Of a stretch of DNA of 64,000 nucleotides, positions 1 through 9,866 are shown piece by piece. The position numbers and the translations under genes were made by a program. A model generated the notes under the pieces. The model saw only the letters and a list, made by a program, of their open reading frames with translations, was not told the origin of the DNA and searched no databases. Location: NCBI RefSeq assembly GCF_025938155.1, contig NZ_JAPCZG010000003.1:472797-536796 (forward strand), written 5' to 3'. Position 1 is the first letter of the stretch, and each line of letters opens with the position of its first letter. This stretch comes from Novosphingobium sp. KCTC 2891 (GTDB taxonomy: Bacteria; Pseudomonadota; Alphaproteobacteria; Sphingomonadales; Sphingomonadaceae).

Positions 1-1
1 A

Positions 2-1243
2 GCCGTTGCGGCGCTCTCGGACGATGCCGAGATCTGCGGCTGCAACGGCGTTTCCAAGGGCAAGGTGGTCGAAACGATCCGCGCCGGGGCGTGCAGCCTC
101 GATGCCGTGCGCTCGCAGTGCAAGGCCAGCGCGAGCTGCGGTTCGTGCACCGGGCTGGTGGAAAGCCTGCTCGCGGTGACGCTGGGCGATGCGGTGCAGT
201 CCAAGGCCAAGACGCTGTGCAAGTGCACCAGCTTCACCCACGACGATGTTCGCCGCCTGATCCTGGAAAAGAACCTGCGCGCGATCCCCCAGGTGATGCA
301 GCAGCTGCACTGGTCCACGCCCGATGGCTGCGCCTCGTGCCGCCCGGCGCTGAACTACTACCTGCTCTGCGCCTGGCCGGGCGAATACGAGGACGACCAG
401 AAGAGCCGCTTCGTCAACGAGCGGATGCACGCCAACATCCAGAAGGACGGCACTTATTCGGTAGTGCCGCGGATGTGGGGCGGGCTGACCAACCCCAGGG
501 AACTGCGCGCGATCGCCGACGTGGTGGAGAAGTACAACGCGCCGATGGTCAAGGTGACCGGGGGGCAGCGGCTCGACATCTTCGGCATCAAAAAGGAAGA
601 CCTGCCCGCGGTGTGGGCCGATCTCAACGCCGCCGGGATGGTTTCGGGCCATGCCTATGGCAAGTCGCTGCGCACGGTGAAAACCTGCGTCGGGTCTGAA
701 TGGTGCCGCTTCGGCACGCAGGATTCGACCGGGCTGGGGGTCAAGCTGGAACGCATGACCTGGGGCAGCTGGATGCCGCACAAGTTCAAGATCGCGGTGA
801 GTGGCTGCCCGCGCAACTGTGCCGAAGCGACGATCAAGGACTTCGGCGTGGTCTGCGTCGACAGCGGCTATGAACTGCACGTCGGCGGCAACGGCGGGAT
901 CAAGGTCCGCGCCACCGACCTGCTGGGCAAGGTGGCGACCGAGGCCGAAGCGATGGAAGTCTGCGCGGCCTTCGTCCAGCTCTACCGCGAACAGGCGCAC
1001 TATCTGGAACGCACCGCGCCTTGGATCGAGCGTGTGGGGCTGGAGCACGTCAAGGCGGCGCTGTTCGACGACGCCGATGCCGTCACCCGGCTGGCTGCGC
1101 GCTTCCGCCATTCGCAGCAGTTCATGCAGGACGATCCCTGGGCCGAACGCGCCGCGGGCAAGCATGCCGAGCTGCACCAGCACCTCGCCGAAGTGCGCCC
1201 TCTCAACTTCACCCCCACCACCACCGAAGCGGAGTTTGCCTGA
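2..1243 (+). CDS. nirB: Assimilatory nitrite reductase (NAD(P)H) large subunit, C-terminal part (5' end outside window)
   Basis: The frame is open to the left edge, so the true start and the N-terminal FAD/NAD domains are outside the window. NirB reduces nitrite to ammonium in the cytoplasm with siroheme and a [4Fe-4S] cluster. Seen here are two BFD-type [2Fe-2S] segments: CGCNGVSKG with CGSC, then CKC with CASC. They are followed by the ferredoxin-like and siroheme/4Fe-4S half, with the cluster ligands in TCVGSEWC and SGCPRNCAEA. The gene ends one base before nirD. Downstream nirD, nasA and a siroheme methyltransferase confirm a nitrate assimilation operon. An apparent GTG at 65 lies inside the BFD domain and is not the start. 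Identification is secure; full length is unknown. Confidence 0.95.
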   Translation, partial: AVAALSDDAEICGCNGVSKGKVVETIRAGACSLDAVRSQCKASASCGSCTGLVESLLAVTLGDAVQSKAKTLCKCTSFTHDDVRRLILEKNLRAIPQVMQQLHWSTPDGCASCRPALNYYLLCAWPGEYEDDQKSRFVNERMHANIQKDGTYSVVPRMWGGLTNPRELRAIADVVEKYNAPMVKVTGGQRLDIFGIKKEDLPAVWADLNAAGMVSGHAYGKSLRTVKTCVGSEWCRFGTQDSTGLGVKLERMTWGSWMPHKFKIAVSGCPRNCAEATIKDFGVVCVDSGYELHVGGNGGIKVRATDLLGKVATEAEAMEVCAAFVQLYREQAHYLERTAPWIERVGLEHVKAALFDDADAVTRLAARFRHSQQFMQDDPWAERAAGKHAELHQHLAEVRPLNFTPTTTEAEFA

Positions 1244-1244
1244 C

Positions 1245-1598
1245 ATGATCGGAGATTGGCTGGACATCGGTCCCGTGGACCAGATCGCCCCCGGCAATGC
1301 CCGCACCCTGCCGGTGCGCGGCGGCGACGAGATCGCCGTGTTCCACACGCTGGACGGCGGTTTCCACGCGCTGGTCAACAAGTGCCCGCACAAGCACGGT
1401 CCGCTTTCGCAGGGGATCGTCCACGGCGGCGTGGTGACTTGCCCGCTGCACAGCTGGAACATCTCGCTCAAGACCGGCGAGGCACTGGGCGATGACAAGG
1501 GCTGCGTGCCGGTGATCCCGCTGCGGGTCGATGCCGGGCGCATCTATCTGTTGCGCGAGGCGGTGCTGGGCGGTGCCTCGCCGGCGAAGGCGGCCTGA
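1245..1598 (+). CDS. nirD: Nitrite reductase small subunit, Rieske-type
   Basis: A 117-residue protein with one Rieske-like domain. Cluster ligands are visible as CPHKHGPL (C47, H49) and CPLHSW (C66, H69), so unlike some NirD proteins this one appears able to bind a [2Fe-2S] cluster. It partners NirB in assimilatory nitrite reduction. The ATG at 1245 is one base after the nirB stop, consistent with translational coupling; the product has the usual length for the family. nasA follows after two bases. Confidence 0.93.
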   Translation: MIGDWLDIGPVDQIAPGNARTLPVRGGDEIAVFHTLDGGFHALVNKCPHKHGPLSQGIVHGGVVTCPLHSWNISLKTGEALGDDKGCVPVIPLRVDAGRIYLLREAVLGGASPAKAA

Positions 1599-1600
1599 CC

Positions 1601-4129
1601 ATGGCGGCGGCGGTCCGCACCACTTGCGCATATTGCGGCGTCGGCTGCGGTATCCGCGCCACGGTGACCGGCCCGCGCGCCGTCACCATTGCGGGCGATC
1701 CGGAGCACCCGGCGAACTTCGGCCGGCTCTGCTCCAAGGGCACGCACCTGGGCGAGACGGTCGGTCTGGAGGGACGACTGCTTTCGCCCATGATCGGCGA
1801 GCAGCCGGCGGGCTGGGACGAGGCGCTGAATCTCGTCGCGGGCAAGATGCGTGATTGCATCGCGCAGCATGGGCCGGACAGCGTGGCGTTCTATGTATCC
1901 GGCCAGCTGCTGACCGAGGACTACTATGCCGCCAACAAGCTGCTGAAGGGCTTTGTCGGCACCGCCAACATCGACACCAACAGCCGGCTGTGCATGGCCA
2001 GCGCGGTCGCAGCGCACAATCGCACCTTCGGTGAGGATGTGGTGCCGTGCTCCTACAGCGATCTGGAGGAAGCCGACCTCGTGCTGCTGGTCGGATCGAA
2101 CACCGCGTGGTGCCACCCGGTGATCTGGCAGGGGATCGAGAAGGCGCGCGAGACGCGCGGCACCAAGATCGTGGTGATCGACCCGCGCCGCACCGAAACC
2201 GCCGAACAGGCCGACCTGCACGTCCAGGTGGCGCCCGATGGCGACGTGGCGCTGTTCAACGCGCTGCTGCGCGAAATGCAGCGCCGGGGCCTTGCCGGCG
2301 AGGCCGCCTGGGACGGGCTGGACTGCGATCCCGGCGTGGCGGCAGACGCCTTCGCGCGGCTGGCGGACATGGTGGCCGCCCACCCGCGCATGGTCACGCT
2401 GTTCAGCATGGGCGCGAACCAGTCTGTGGGCGGGACCGACAAGGGCAACGCCATCGTCAATCTGCACCTCGCCACGGGCCGCATCAGCACGCCCGGTGCG
2501 GGGCCGTTCAGCATGACCGGACAGCCCAATGCCATGGGCGGGCGCGAAGTGGGCGGGCTGGCGAACACGCTCGCCTGCCACCTCGGTTTCTCGGACGCCG
2601 AACGCGCCGATGTCGCTTCGTTCTGGCAGACCGACCGGCTGTGCGGCGGGCCGGGGCTGAAGGCGGTGGACCTGTTCCGCGCGGTGCACGACGGCCGCGT
2701 GAAGTTCCTGTGGGTCATGGCCACGAATCCCGCCGTCTCGATGCCCGACGCAGGCTTCGTGCGCGAGGCGCTGGCCCGGTGCGAGACGCTGGTCGTCTCT
2801 GACGTGATCGCGGACACCGACACCGCTCGACTGGCGCATGTGCGGTTGCCCGCGCTTGCCTGGGGCGAGAAGGACGGCACTGTCACCAATTCCGAACGCC
2901 GCATCAGCCGCCAGCGCGCGCTGTTCACGGCCCCGGGCGAAGCGCGCGCCGACTGGGCGATCGTGGCCGATGTGGCGCAGCGGCTGGGCCACGGTGATGC
3001 TTTCGCCTGGCACAATGCGGCTGCGGTGTTCCGCGAATATGCCGCGATGACCGGGCTGGCACCGCGCCACGGCAAAGTGCTCGACCTGACGGCGCTCGCC
3101 GACGTGTCCGACGCCGAATACGAAGCGCTGGACCCGGTGCAGTGGGGCGGACGTCACCCGCTGGCCGGCCGCGCCGGCGCGAAGCTGGTGCCGGTGGCGC
3201 CCACCGTGCGGACGGTCGATCCGGCTTTTCCGCTGCGGCTCAACACCGGGCGCTACCGCGACCAGTGGCACACGATGACCCGCACCGGCCTCAGCCCCAG
3301 GCTGTCGCAACACCGACGCGAGCCGCTGCTGGAAATCCACCCGCGCGATGCCGCGCAGGCAGGGCTGGTCGATGGCGGGCTGGGCCGGGTCTTCACCCCG
3401 CACGGCGCGGCGACGTTCCGCGTGGCCGTGAGCGAGGGCCAGCGCCGCGGCGAGATCTTCGTGCCGATGCACTGGACCGATGCGATGGCGGGGGAAGGGC
3501 GCAGCAACCGGCTTGTCGCGCCGAACGTGGACCCGGTTTCCGGCCAGCCCGCCTTCAAGAACGGTGCGGCACGCGTCGAACCGGTCCTGCCCGATTGGCG
3601 CGCTTTCCTGATCTGCGAGGATGCGCCCGCGCCGCAGGGCCTGCTGTGGTGGACCCGTTCGCGCGTCGAGGGCGGCTGGCTGAGCGAGCTCGCCGGCGAA
3701 GGCATGGTCGATGTCGATGCGTTGCTGCCCGAAGGCCGGCGGCTGGAAGTGGCCGACGCGGGGCGCGGAATGCGCCGGATCGTGGTGCTGGGCGAGGACA
3801 ACGCGGTGCGAGCGGCGCTTTATGTCACGCGGTCAGGGCAATTGCCCGCGCGCGACTGGATCGCAGGCCAACTGGGCCTTGGCGGCGCGGCGCCGCAGGA
3901 ACTGCTGGCCGCGCGTCCGGCCACGCCCGCCCCGGATCGCGGCCCGATCGTATGCGTGTGCCACGGCGTCGGCACCAAGGCGATCCTTGCGGCAGCTGGG
4001 GCCGGAGCGTGCAGCGTGGCTGCCGTGGGCGCGGCGACGGCAGCCGGTACCAACTGCGGGTCGTGCCGTCCGGCCATCGCCCGTCTTCTCGCCGATATTG
4101 TCCAACCCGCAACGGAGGTGGCCGCATGA
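1601..4129 (+). CDS. nasA: Assimilatory nitrate reductase, catalytic subunit with C-terminal [2Fe-2S] domain
   Basis: An 842-residue molybdopterin oxidoreductase that reduces nitrate to nitrite in the cytoplasm. The N-terminal [4Fe-4S] domain shows C9, C12, C16 and C44 (CAYCGVGCGI, then LCSKG). The molybdopterin domains follow over roughly residues 60-430, and the dinucleotide-binding domain over about 555-670. The last 60 residues form a BFD-like domain with CVC (C785, C787) and CGSC (C819, C822), as in NasA proteins that take electrons directly from a reductase or ferredoxin. No Tat signal is visible, which fits an assimilatory enzyme. Its stop overlaps the next gene's ATG (ATGA at 4126-4129). 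Confidence 0.94.
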   Translation: MAAAVRTTCAYCGVGCGIRATVTGPRAVTIAGDPEHPANFGRLCSKGTHLGETVGLEGRLLSPMIGEQPAGWDEALNLVAGKMRDCIAQHGPDSVAFYVSGQLLTEDYYAANKLLKGFVGTANIDTNSRLCMASAVAAHNRTFGEDVVPCSYSDLEEADLVLLVGSNTAWCHPVIWQGIEKARETRGTKIVVIDPRRTETAEQADLHVQVAPDGDVALFNALLREMQRRGLAGEAAWDGLDCDPGVAADAFARLADMVAAHPRMVTLFSMGANQSVGGTDKGNAIVNLHLATGRISTPGAGPFSMTGQPNAMGGREVGGLANTLACHLGFSDAERADVASFWQTDRLCGGPGLKAVDLFRAVHDGRVKFLWVMATNPAVSMPDAGFVREALARCETLVVSDVIADTDTARLAHVRLPALAWGEKDGTVTNSERRISRQRALFTAPGEARADWAIVADVAQRLGHGDAFAWHNAAAVFREYAAMTGLAPRHGKVLDLTALADVSDAEYEALDPVQWGGRHPLAGRAGAKLVPVAPTVRTVDPAFPLRLNTGRYRDQWHTMTRTGLSPRLSQHRREPLLEIHPRDAAQAGLVDGGLGRVFTPHGAATFRVAVSEGQRRGEIFVPMHWTDAMAGEGRSNRLVAPNVDPVSGQPAFKNGAARVEPVLPDWRAFLICEDAPAPQGLLWWTRSRVEGGWLSELAGEGMVDVDALLPEGRRLEVADAGRGMRRIVVLGEDNAVRAALYVTRSGQLPARDWIAGQLGLGGAAPQELLAARPATPAPDRGPIVCVCHGVGTKAILAAAGAGACSVAAVGAATAAGTNCGSCRPAIARLLADIVQPATEVAA

Positions 4130-4899
4130 CCGAGTTTCCCGAAGGCAGCGTCTGGCTGGTGGGTGCAGGGCCGGGCGATCCCGACCTGCTGACGCGCAAG
4201 GCGGAGCGCCTCATCGCTTCTGCCAGCGTGATCTTCCACGATGCGCTGGTGGGCGAAGGCGTACTGGCGCTGGCGCGGGCGGGCACGCGGCTCGTCCATG
4301 TGGGCAAGCGTTCTGGCCGTCATTCCAAGGCGCAGGAAACCATCGACGAACTGATCGTGGCGGCCGCGCTGGAAGGCGAGCGCGTGGTGCGGCTGAAAGG
4401 CGGCGATCCCGCGATCTTCGGCCGTGCGACCGAGGAACTGGACGCTTGCCGCGACGCCGGGGTCCCGGTGCAGATCTGCCCCGGCGTGACCGCAGCCAGC
4501 GCGGCGGCTGCGTCGCTGGGCGCGTCGCTCACGCTGCGCGGACTGGCGCGCAAGCTGACGCTCGTGACGGCGCACGCCCGCGCCGGCGAGGTGCTCGATC
4601 TCGACTGGAAGGCGCTGGCCGATCCGGACGCCACGCTGGCGGTCTACATGGGCAAGGCGGCCGCGAACGACGTCTCCTCCAATCTCATCGCGGCGGGCCT
4701 GCCAGGCGAGACCCCCGTGGCGCTGGTCGAGAACGCCAGCCTGCCCACCGAGCGGCACTTCCACACCCGGCTCGACTTGTTGCCGCTCGCGGCGCGGACC
4801 GCGCTCGGCGACGGCCCGGCGCTGCTGCTGATCGGCCGCGCGATGGGCCACCGCCAGCGCGCGCGTGCGGAGATCGCCCCGGAGGAACAATGCGCATGA
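4126..4899 (+). CDS. cobA: Uroporphyrinogen-III C-methyltransferase
   Basis: A 257-residue SAM-dependent methyltransferase that converts uroporphyrinogen III to precorrin-2, the precursor of the siroheme NirB needs. The family signatures are VWLVGAGPGDPDLLT near the N-terminus, VRLKGGDPAIFGR in the middle, and CPGVTAASAAA. No dehydrogenase/ferrochelatase (CysG N-terminal) domain is fused, so those steps must be encoded elsewhere. The start overlaps the nasA stop by four bases and the 3' end overlaps the next small gene by ten bases. Position and size make a role in siroheme synthesis for nitrite reduction very likely. Confidence 0.92.
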   Translation: MTEFPEGSVWLVGAGPGDPDLLTRKAERLIASASVIFHDALVGEGVLALARAGTRLVHVGKRSGRHSKAQETIDELIVAAALEGERVVRLKGGDPAIFGRATEELDACRDAGVPVQICPGVTAASAAAASLGASLTLRGLARKLTLVTAHARAGEVLDLDWKALADPDATLAVYMGKAAANDVSSNLIAAGLPGETPVALVENASLPTERHFHTRLDLLPLAARTALGDGPALLLIGRAMGHRQRARAEIAPEEQCA

Positions 4900-5030
4900 T
4901 GCTGCTGGTGCCGAAATTGGGGCGCGCGCTGCTGCGGCTGGCGTGGGTGCGGACCTGCACGTTCTGCGGCGACGTGCGGCATGGCGGAGAGACCCAGTGC
5001 CGCGCCTGCGGCCGGCGTCCGCAGGATTGA
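4890..5030 (+). CDS. 46-residue putative zinc-ribbon protein at the end of the nitrate operon
   Basis: This short gene starts inside the end of the siroheme methyltransferase gene (ATG at 4890), with GGAGG at 4881-4885 at good spacing. The product has a basic, hydrophobic first half and a C-terminal C23xxC26-x10-C37xxC40 pattern, typical of a small zinc ribbon. No named family is recognised. Translational overlap with cobA suggests co-expression with nitrate assimilation. It might bind metal or nucleic acid or act as a small accessory factor; this is inference. The four spaced cysteines and the ribosome binding site argue against a chance frame. Confidence 0.6.
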   Translation: MRMMLLVPKLGRALLRLAWVRTCTFCGDVRHGGETQCRACGRRPQD

Positions 5031-5054
5031 CCACGCTTTTTCTGGCCCTCCCGG

Positions 5055-6161
5055 ATGGGAGAGCCTACATTCGCGGCCATGCGTACGCCTGCTCCCGGTG
5101 AGACCGACCTGCTGGTGCCGCTGCACGAAGGCATCTTCGAGCAGCCGATGTGGCAGACTTTCCTGGCCCGCCTGCGTTCGGCGAGCGGGGCCGATCACGC
5201 TGCGATCGTCCTGCGTTCATCTGCGGGCGAGGATGAGGCCGAGTTCGGGGCGGGCCCGGTGTCGCTGCGCCTTGCCGGCCTGTTCGAGGACCACCCGCCC
5301 GAGGATGCCCCGGCCATGCGCCAGATGCGCGAAGGGCGGGTCTATGCGCTGGGCGAGATCGTCGAGGCTGCCGGCGCGGAGCGGGCGGGTGTATTGGCCG
5401 ACGCGGGCTTGACCGATCTGCGCGCTGTACGCGTGCAGGAGCCGGGCGGGCTGGACGGCTGGCTGGCGATAGCGGGCAAGCGCGCGCTGGGCGCTGCGGA
5501 AGGGCGTCTGCTGGCGCTGCTTGTGCCGCATTTCCGCACCGCGCTGCGCACTTTCGCGGCACTGGAGCGCGAAAGGGTGCGCGCCAGCGTCAGCGTCGAT
5601 GCGTTCCGGCGCATGAACTTCGGCTGGATCACGCTCGATGCGCGGTGCTGCGTGATCGACATGGACCCGCAGGCGGAGCGGCTGCTGTCGCGCACCACGC
5701 TGCTGCGCAAGGGGCACTACGGCCGCCTGCTGCCCGCCGCGCCGGAAGTGGACCGCGAATTGACCGCGTTGGTGCGCCGCATGGCGGAAGACCCCGATGC
5801 CCGGCCGCGCGGGCTGCATCTCAGCCGCGATCCGTGGATCGATATGCTGGTGGCGCCGGTGCGGGTGCGGGCGATGGCGGGCGGCGGCCAGCCCGTGGCG
5901 GTCGCCTATCTTTCGGGGGATCGCACATCGAGCGCGGATCGCTGCGACCAGCTGGCCGAGCTGTTCGGCCTGACCGGCAGCGAGGCGCGGCTGGCCTGGG
6001 CCATGGCGCAAGGGCTGAGCATCGCCGAAGCGGCGGCCGACGTGGGGCTGACGGTGGAAACCGCGCGCAACTATTCCAAGCGGATCTACGCCAAGACCGG
6101 CGCGCGCGGTCAGGCGGACCTTGTCCGCCATATCCTCACCAGCGTGCTGGCGCTGGCCTGA
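5055..6161 (+). CDS. LuxR-family transcriptional regulator with N-terminal sensor region
   Basis: A 368-residue protein. Residues about 300-365 form a LuxR/GerE helix-turn-helix: FGLTGSEARLAWAMAQGLS, then IAEAAADVGL and VETARNYSKRIYAKTGARGQ. The first ~290 residues resemble a PAS/GAF-like sensor but carry no clear ligand signature. The gene follows the nitrate assimilation operon after 24 bases in the same direction, so it may belong to it or regulate it; this is inference from position only. An alternative ATG at 5079 would shorten the protein by eight residues, and neither start has a strong ribosome binding site. Confidence 0.8.
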   Translation: MGEPTFAAMRTPAPGETDLLVPLHEGIFEQPMWQTFLARLRSASGADHAAIVLRSSAGEDEAEFGAGPVSLRLAGLFEDHPPEDAPAMRQMREGRVYALGEIVEAAGAERAGVLADAGLTDLRAVRVQEPGGLDGWLAIAGKRALGAAEGRLLALLVPHFRTALRTFAALERERVRASVSVDAFRRMNFGWITLDARCCVIDMDPQAERLLSRTTLLRKGHYGRLLPAAPEVDRELTALVRRMAEDPDARPRGLHLSRDPWIDMLVAPVRVRAMAGGGQPVAVAYLSGDRTSSADRCDQLAELFGLTGSEARLAWAMAQGLSIAEAAADVGLTVETARNYSKRIYAKTGARGQADLVRHILTSVLALA

Positions 6162-6165
6162 TGGA

Positions 6166-6939
6166 TCAGGCGTCGATCCGGGCGACTTCGGCCAGGACGC
6201 GCGCGGCGTGTTCGCTGCGGCAGATCAGCAGGTCGGGCACATAGGTGTCCGCCTGGTTGTAGACCAGCGGGCTGCCATCGATGCGCGAGCAGTGCAGGCC
6301 GTGCGCCAGAGCGACCGCCACCGGCGCGCAGGAATCCCATTCGAACTGGCCGCCCGAATGCAGGTAGATGTCCGCATCGCCCAGGATCACGGCCATCGCC
6401 TTGGCACCGGCGCTGCCCATCGGCACCAGTTCGGCGCCGATGGCTTCGGCCACGGCGACGGCTTCCTTGGCCGGGCGGGTGCGGCTCACGACCATGCGCA
6501 GCGTTTCGGGAGCCGGGGGGACGATGCGCGGCTGGTCCGAGCGCAGGACGATCCCGGCACCCGGCAGTGCGACCGCGCCCAGCGTGGCCACGCCATCGAC
6601 CGCGAGGCCGACATGGACTGCCCAGTCGGTGCGCTTTTCGCCATATTCGCGGGTGCCATCGACCGGATCGACGATCCACGTGCGCGAAAAGCCCAGCCGG
6701 TCGAGATTGTCCTTCTCTTCCTCTGACAGCAGCCCGTCCTCGGGCCGCGTTTCGCGCAGCGCGTGGCACAGGAACTGGTTGGCGGTGGCGTCACCGGCCT
6801 TGCCCAGCGCCTTGAGCGACAGCACCGCGCTGTCGCGCACGGTGATCAGCAGCTTTCCGGCGACATCGGCCAGATGCGCGGCAAGTTCGGCGTCGGTCAT
6901 GGTGCCGGTTCCGGCTGCGGTCATATCGTCGGCATCCAT
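6166..6939 (-). CDS. cysQ: 3'(2'),5'-bisphosphate nucleotidase
   Basis: A 257-residue inositol-monophosphatase-fold enzyme that removes 3'-phosphoadenosine 5'-phosphate left after sulfate reduction. The metal-binding motif DPVDGT is at residues 91-96, preceded by LLSEEEKDN, and the second motif [10 protein letters not shown] sits in the last third. The start overlaps the end of cysNC by 19 bases, so it is translated as the third gene of the cysD-cysNC-cysQ operon. The gene converges with the LuxR-type regulator, with four bases between stops. Confidence 0.9.
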   Translation of the reverse strand: MDADDMTAAGTGTMTDAELAAHLADVAGKLLITVRDSAVLSLKALGKAGDATANQFLCHALRETRPEDGLLSEEEKDNLDRLGFSRTWIVDPVDGTREYGEKRTDWAVHVGLAVDGVATLGAVALPGAGIVLRSDQPRIVPPAPETLRMVVSRTRPAKEAVAVAEAIGAELVPMGSAGAKAMAVILGDADIYLHSGGQFEWDSCAPVAVALAHGLHCSRIDGSPLVYNQADTYVPDLLICRSEHAARVLAEVARIDA

Positions 6940-8849
6940 GCGCCGATCACCCTTTCAACGATGCGTTCGGCTGCGTCTTCGGGCTTTTCGCTGAGCGTGT
7001 CGATGCGGATTTCCGGATTTTCCGGCGCTTCATAGGGGCTGTCGATCCCGGTGAAGTTCTTGAGCGTGCCGCCACGCGCCTTCTTGTAGAGGCCCTTCAC
7101 GTCGCGGCGTTCGGCTTCCTCCAGCGGCGTGTCGACGAACACTTCGATGAATTCGCTGTCCGGCAACAGGCTGCGCACCATTTCGCGTTCGGCGCGGAAC
7201 GGGCTGATGAACGCTGTGAGCACGATCAACCCGGCGTCGGTCATCAGCTTGGCCACTTCGCCCACGCGGCGGATGTTCTCGATCCGGTCGGTCTCGGTAA
7301 AGCCCAGGTCCTTGTTCAGTCCGTGGCGCACGTTGTCGCCATCGAGCAGGAAGGTGTGCTTGCCCAGTGCGTGCAGCTTCTTCTCGACCAGGTTGGCGAT
7401 GGTGGACTTGCCCGAGCCGGACAGGCCGGTGAACCACAGCACCGCCGGCTTCTGGTTCTTGAGCGCGGCGTGCGCCTGGCGGCTGACGTCGAGCGCCTGC
7501 CAGTGCACGTTCTGCGCGCGGCGGAGGCTGAAGTGCAGCATCCCGGCGGCGACCGTGGCGTTGGTGATCTTGTCGATCAGGATGAACCCGCCCAGCGTGC
7601 GGCTGTCGGCGTAAGCCTCGAACACGATCGGGCGATCGGTGATGAGTTCGGCCACGCCGATCGCGTTGAGATCGAGCGTCTTGCAGGCAAGATGCTCCAT
7701 CGTGTTGACGTTCACCGTATACTTCGGCGCCTGCACCGTGGCCGAGACGGTCTGCGTGGCGAGCTTCAGCCAATAGGCGCGGCCCGGCACCATCGCGTCG
7801 TCTGCCATCCACACCAGCGTCGTCTCGAACTGGTCTGCAGCTTCGGGCGGGGCATCGGCGGCGGCGATCACGTCGCCGCGCGAACAGTCGATCTCGTCGG
7901 CAAAGCACAGCGTGACCGACTGGCCGGCAACGGCCTGTTCCAGGTCGCCCTCCAGCGTGACGATCCGCGTGACCGTGCTGGTCTTGCCTGAAGGCAGCAC
8001 GCGGACCGCATCGCCGGGGCGGACGGTGCCGCTCGCGATCAGGCCCGAGAAGCCCCGGAAATCAAGGTTGGGGCGGTTGACCCACTGGACGGGCATCCGC
8101 AGCGGGCGGGCCTGTTCGATGGTGGTGTCGACCTCCACCGATTCCAGGTGCTGGATCAGGCTCGGCCCGGTGTACCACGGCGTGTTGGCGCTCGGCCCCG
8201 TGATGTTGTCGCCCTTGAAGCCGGAGATCGGCATGGGCACGAAGCTCTCGATTCCGATCGAGCGCGCGAAGGCGGCATAGTCGGTCACGATGGCATCGAA
8301 CGTGGCCTGATCGTAGCCGACCAGGTCCATCTTGTTCACTGCCAGCACGATGTGGCGAATGCCGATCAGGTGCGCGAGGTAGCTGTGCCGCCGCGTCTGC
8401 GTCAGCACGCCCTTGCGTGCGTCTATCAGGATCACCGCGAGATCGGCGGTCGAAGCGCCGGTCACCATGTTGCGCGTGTACTGTTCGTGGCCGGGGGTGT
8501 CGGCGACGATGAACTTGCGCTTCTCCGTGCCGAAGAAGCGATAGGCGACGTCGATGGTGATGCCCTGCTCGCGCTCGGCGGCGAGGCCATCGACCAGCAA
8601 CGCGAAGTCGATCTCGGCGCCCTGCGTGCCGACCTTCTTCGAATCCGCTTCGAGCGCGGCAAGCTGGTCCTCGAAGATCATCTTCGAATCGTAGAGCAAC
8701 CGCCCGATCAGCGTGGACTTGCCGTCATCGACACTGCCGCAGGTGATGAAGCGCAGCATCGTCTTGTGCTGGTGCTGCTCGAGATAGGCGTCGATGTCCT
8801 CGGCGATGAGCGCGTCGGTCTTGTAGATGACGTCGGTCTGGTCGGTCAT
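6921..8849 (-). CDS. cysNC: Bifunctional sulfate adenylyltransferase subunit 1 / adenylylsulfate kinase
   Basis: A 642-residue fusion. The N-terminal CysN GTPase (about residues 1-440) has GSVDDGKS at 38-45 and DTPGHEQY, with EF-Tu-like domains 2 and 3. The C-terminal CysC kinase (from about residue 460) has the P-loop GLSGSGKST and phosphorylates adenylylsulfate to PAPS. With CysD it activates sulfate in the cytoplasm. The fused form is common in proteobacteria including sphingomonads. Its ATG overlaps the cysD stop (ATGA), and its end overlaps cysQ by 19 bases. Confidence 0.96.
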   Translation of the reverse strand: MTDQTDVIYKTDALIAEDIDAYLEQHQHKTMLRFITCGSVDDGKSTLIGRLLYDSKMIFEDQLAALEADSKKVGTQGAEIDFALLVDGLAAEREQGITIDVAYRFFGTEKRKFIVADTPGHEQYTRNMVTGASTADLAVILIDARKGVLTQTRRHSYLAHLIGIRHIVLAVNKMDLVGYDQATFDAIVTDYAAFARSIGIESFVPMPISGFKGDNITGPSANTPWYTGPSLIQHLESVEVDTTIEQARPLRMPVQWVNRPNLDFRGFSGLIASGTVRPGDAVRVLPSGKTSTVTRIVTLEGDLEQAVAGQSVTLCFADEIDCSRGDVIAAADAPPEAADQFETTLVWMADDAMVPGRAYWLKLATQTVSATVQAPKYTVNVNTMEHLACKTLDLNAIGVAELITDRPIVFEAYADSRTLGGFILIDKITNATVAAGMLHFSLRRAQNVHWQALDVSRQAHAALKNQKPAVLWFTGLSGSGKSTIANLVEKKLHALGKHTFLLDGDNVRHGLNKDLGFTETDRIENIRRVGEVAKLMTDAGLIVLTAFISPFRAEREMVRSLLPDSEFIEVFVDTPLEEAERRDVKGLYKKARGGTLKNFTGIDSPYEAPENPEIRIDTLSEKPEDAAERIVERVIGAWMPTI

Positions 8850-9760
8850 CAGAAATACCCCTGCTGCTTCTTCACTTCCATGCCCGCGCCGCCTGCGTCC
8901 TTGTCGATGGCGCGGCCCTGCCGCTCGGACGTGGTGGTGAGCAGGGTTTCCTGGATGACGTCGGGCAACGTCTTGGCGCTGCTTTCGACCGCGCCGGTCA
9001 GCGGGTAGCAGCCCAGCGTGCGGAAACGGATCGACCGCATCACCGGCTCTTCGCCCGGCTTCAGCGGGAAGCGGTCGTCATCGACCATCAGCAGCATCCC
9101 GTCGCGCTCCACCGTGGGGCGTTCCTCGGCGAAATAGAGCGGCACGATCGGCACGTCGTTCAGATGGATGTACTGCCAGATGTCCAGCTCGGTCCAGTTG
9201 GAGATCGGGAACACGCGGATGCTCTCGCCCTTCGCCTTGCGGGCATTGTAGAGGTTCCACAGTTCCGGGCGCTGGTTCTTCGGGTCCCAGCCGTGGCTGG
9301 CGGTGCGGAAGCTGAAGATGCGCTCCTTGGCGCGGCTCTTCTCCTCGTCGCGGCGCGCGCCGCCGAACGCGGCATCGAAGCCCCACTTGTCGAGCGCCTG
9401 CTTCAGCCCCTCGGTCTTCCACATGTCGGTGTGGAGTGCGCCGTGGTCGAACGGGTTGATCCCGCGCTCCTGCGCCTCGGGGTTGTGATAGACGAGCAGT
9501 TCCATGCCGCTCTCGCGCGCCATGCGGTCGCGCAGCTCGTACATCGCTTTGAACTTCCACGTCGTATCGACATGAAGCAGCGGGAAGGGCGGCGGCGAAG
9601 GATAGAACGCCTTGCGCGCGAGATGCAGCATCACCGCGCTGTCCTTGCCCACGGAATAGAGCATGACCGGGTTTTCCGCCTCGGCCACGACCTCGCGCAT
9701 GATGTGGATCGCTTCGGCTTCGAGCCGTTGGAGATGCGTCAGGACCGTCTGGTCAACCAT
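8849..9760 (-). CDS. cysD: Sulfate adenylyltransferase subunit 2
   Basis: A 303-residue PP-loop ATP pyrophosphatase that forms adenylylsulfate from ATP and sulfate with CysN. The SVGKDS motif is at residues 36-41, and [15 protein letters not shown] is the family signature. The frame stays open upstream to 9826, but the ATG at 9760 gives the usual N-terminus ([20 protein letters not shown]), and the longer version would run through a palindromic operator-like region. First gene of the operon. Confidence 0.95.
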   Translation of the reverse strand: MVDQTVLTHLQRLEAEAIHIMREVVAEAENPVMLYSVGKDSAVMLHLARKAFYPSPPPFPLLHVDTTWKFKAMYELRDRMARESGMELLVYHNPEAQERGINPFDHGALHTDMWKTEGLKQALDKWGFDAAFGGARRDEEKSRAKERIFSFRTASHGWDPKNQRPELWNLYNARKAKGESIRVFPISNWTELDIWQYIHLNDVPIVPLYFAEERPTVERDGMLLMVDDDRFPLKPGEEPVMRSIRFRTLGCYPLTGAVESSAKTLPDVIQETLLTTTSERQGRAIDKDAGGAGMEVKKQQGYF

Positions 9761-9805
9761 GAGAAAACCTGCACCCTTTCTTGAGCCGTGCAAATGGCAC
9801 GCGCT

Positions 9806-9834
9806 CTCCCAAGGATAACCTCCCATTTGGGAGA
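9806..9834. promoter_or_regulatory. Palindrome plus direct repeat upstream of the cys operon (possible operator)
   Basis: Positions 9820-9833 form a perfect palindrome, CTCCCA-TT-TGGGAG, and the half-site CTCCCA is repeated 14 bases away at 9806-9811. TCTCCCAA at 9805-9812 also pairs with TTGGGAGA at 9827-9834. The element lies about 45-75 bases upstream of the cysD start, where a sulfur-responsive repressor or activator could bind. The regulator is not identifiable from sequence. Confidence 0.45.
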
Positions 9835-9866
9835 ATTTCAGAGGCCCAAGTTTTTCTACTGCGGCT

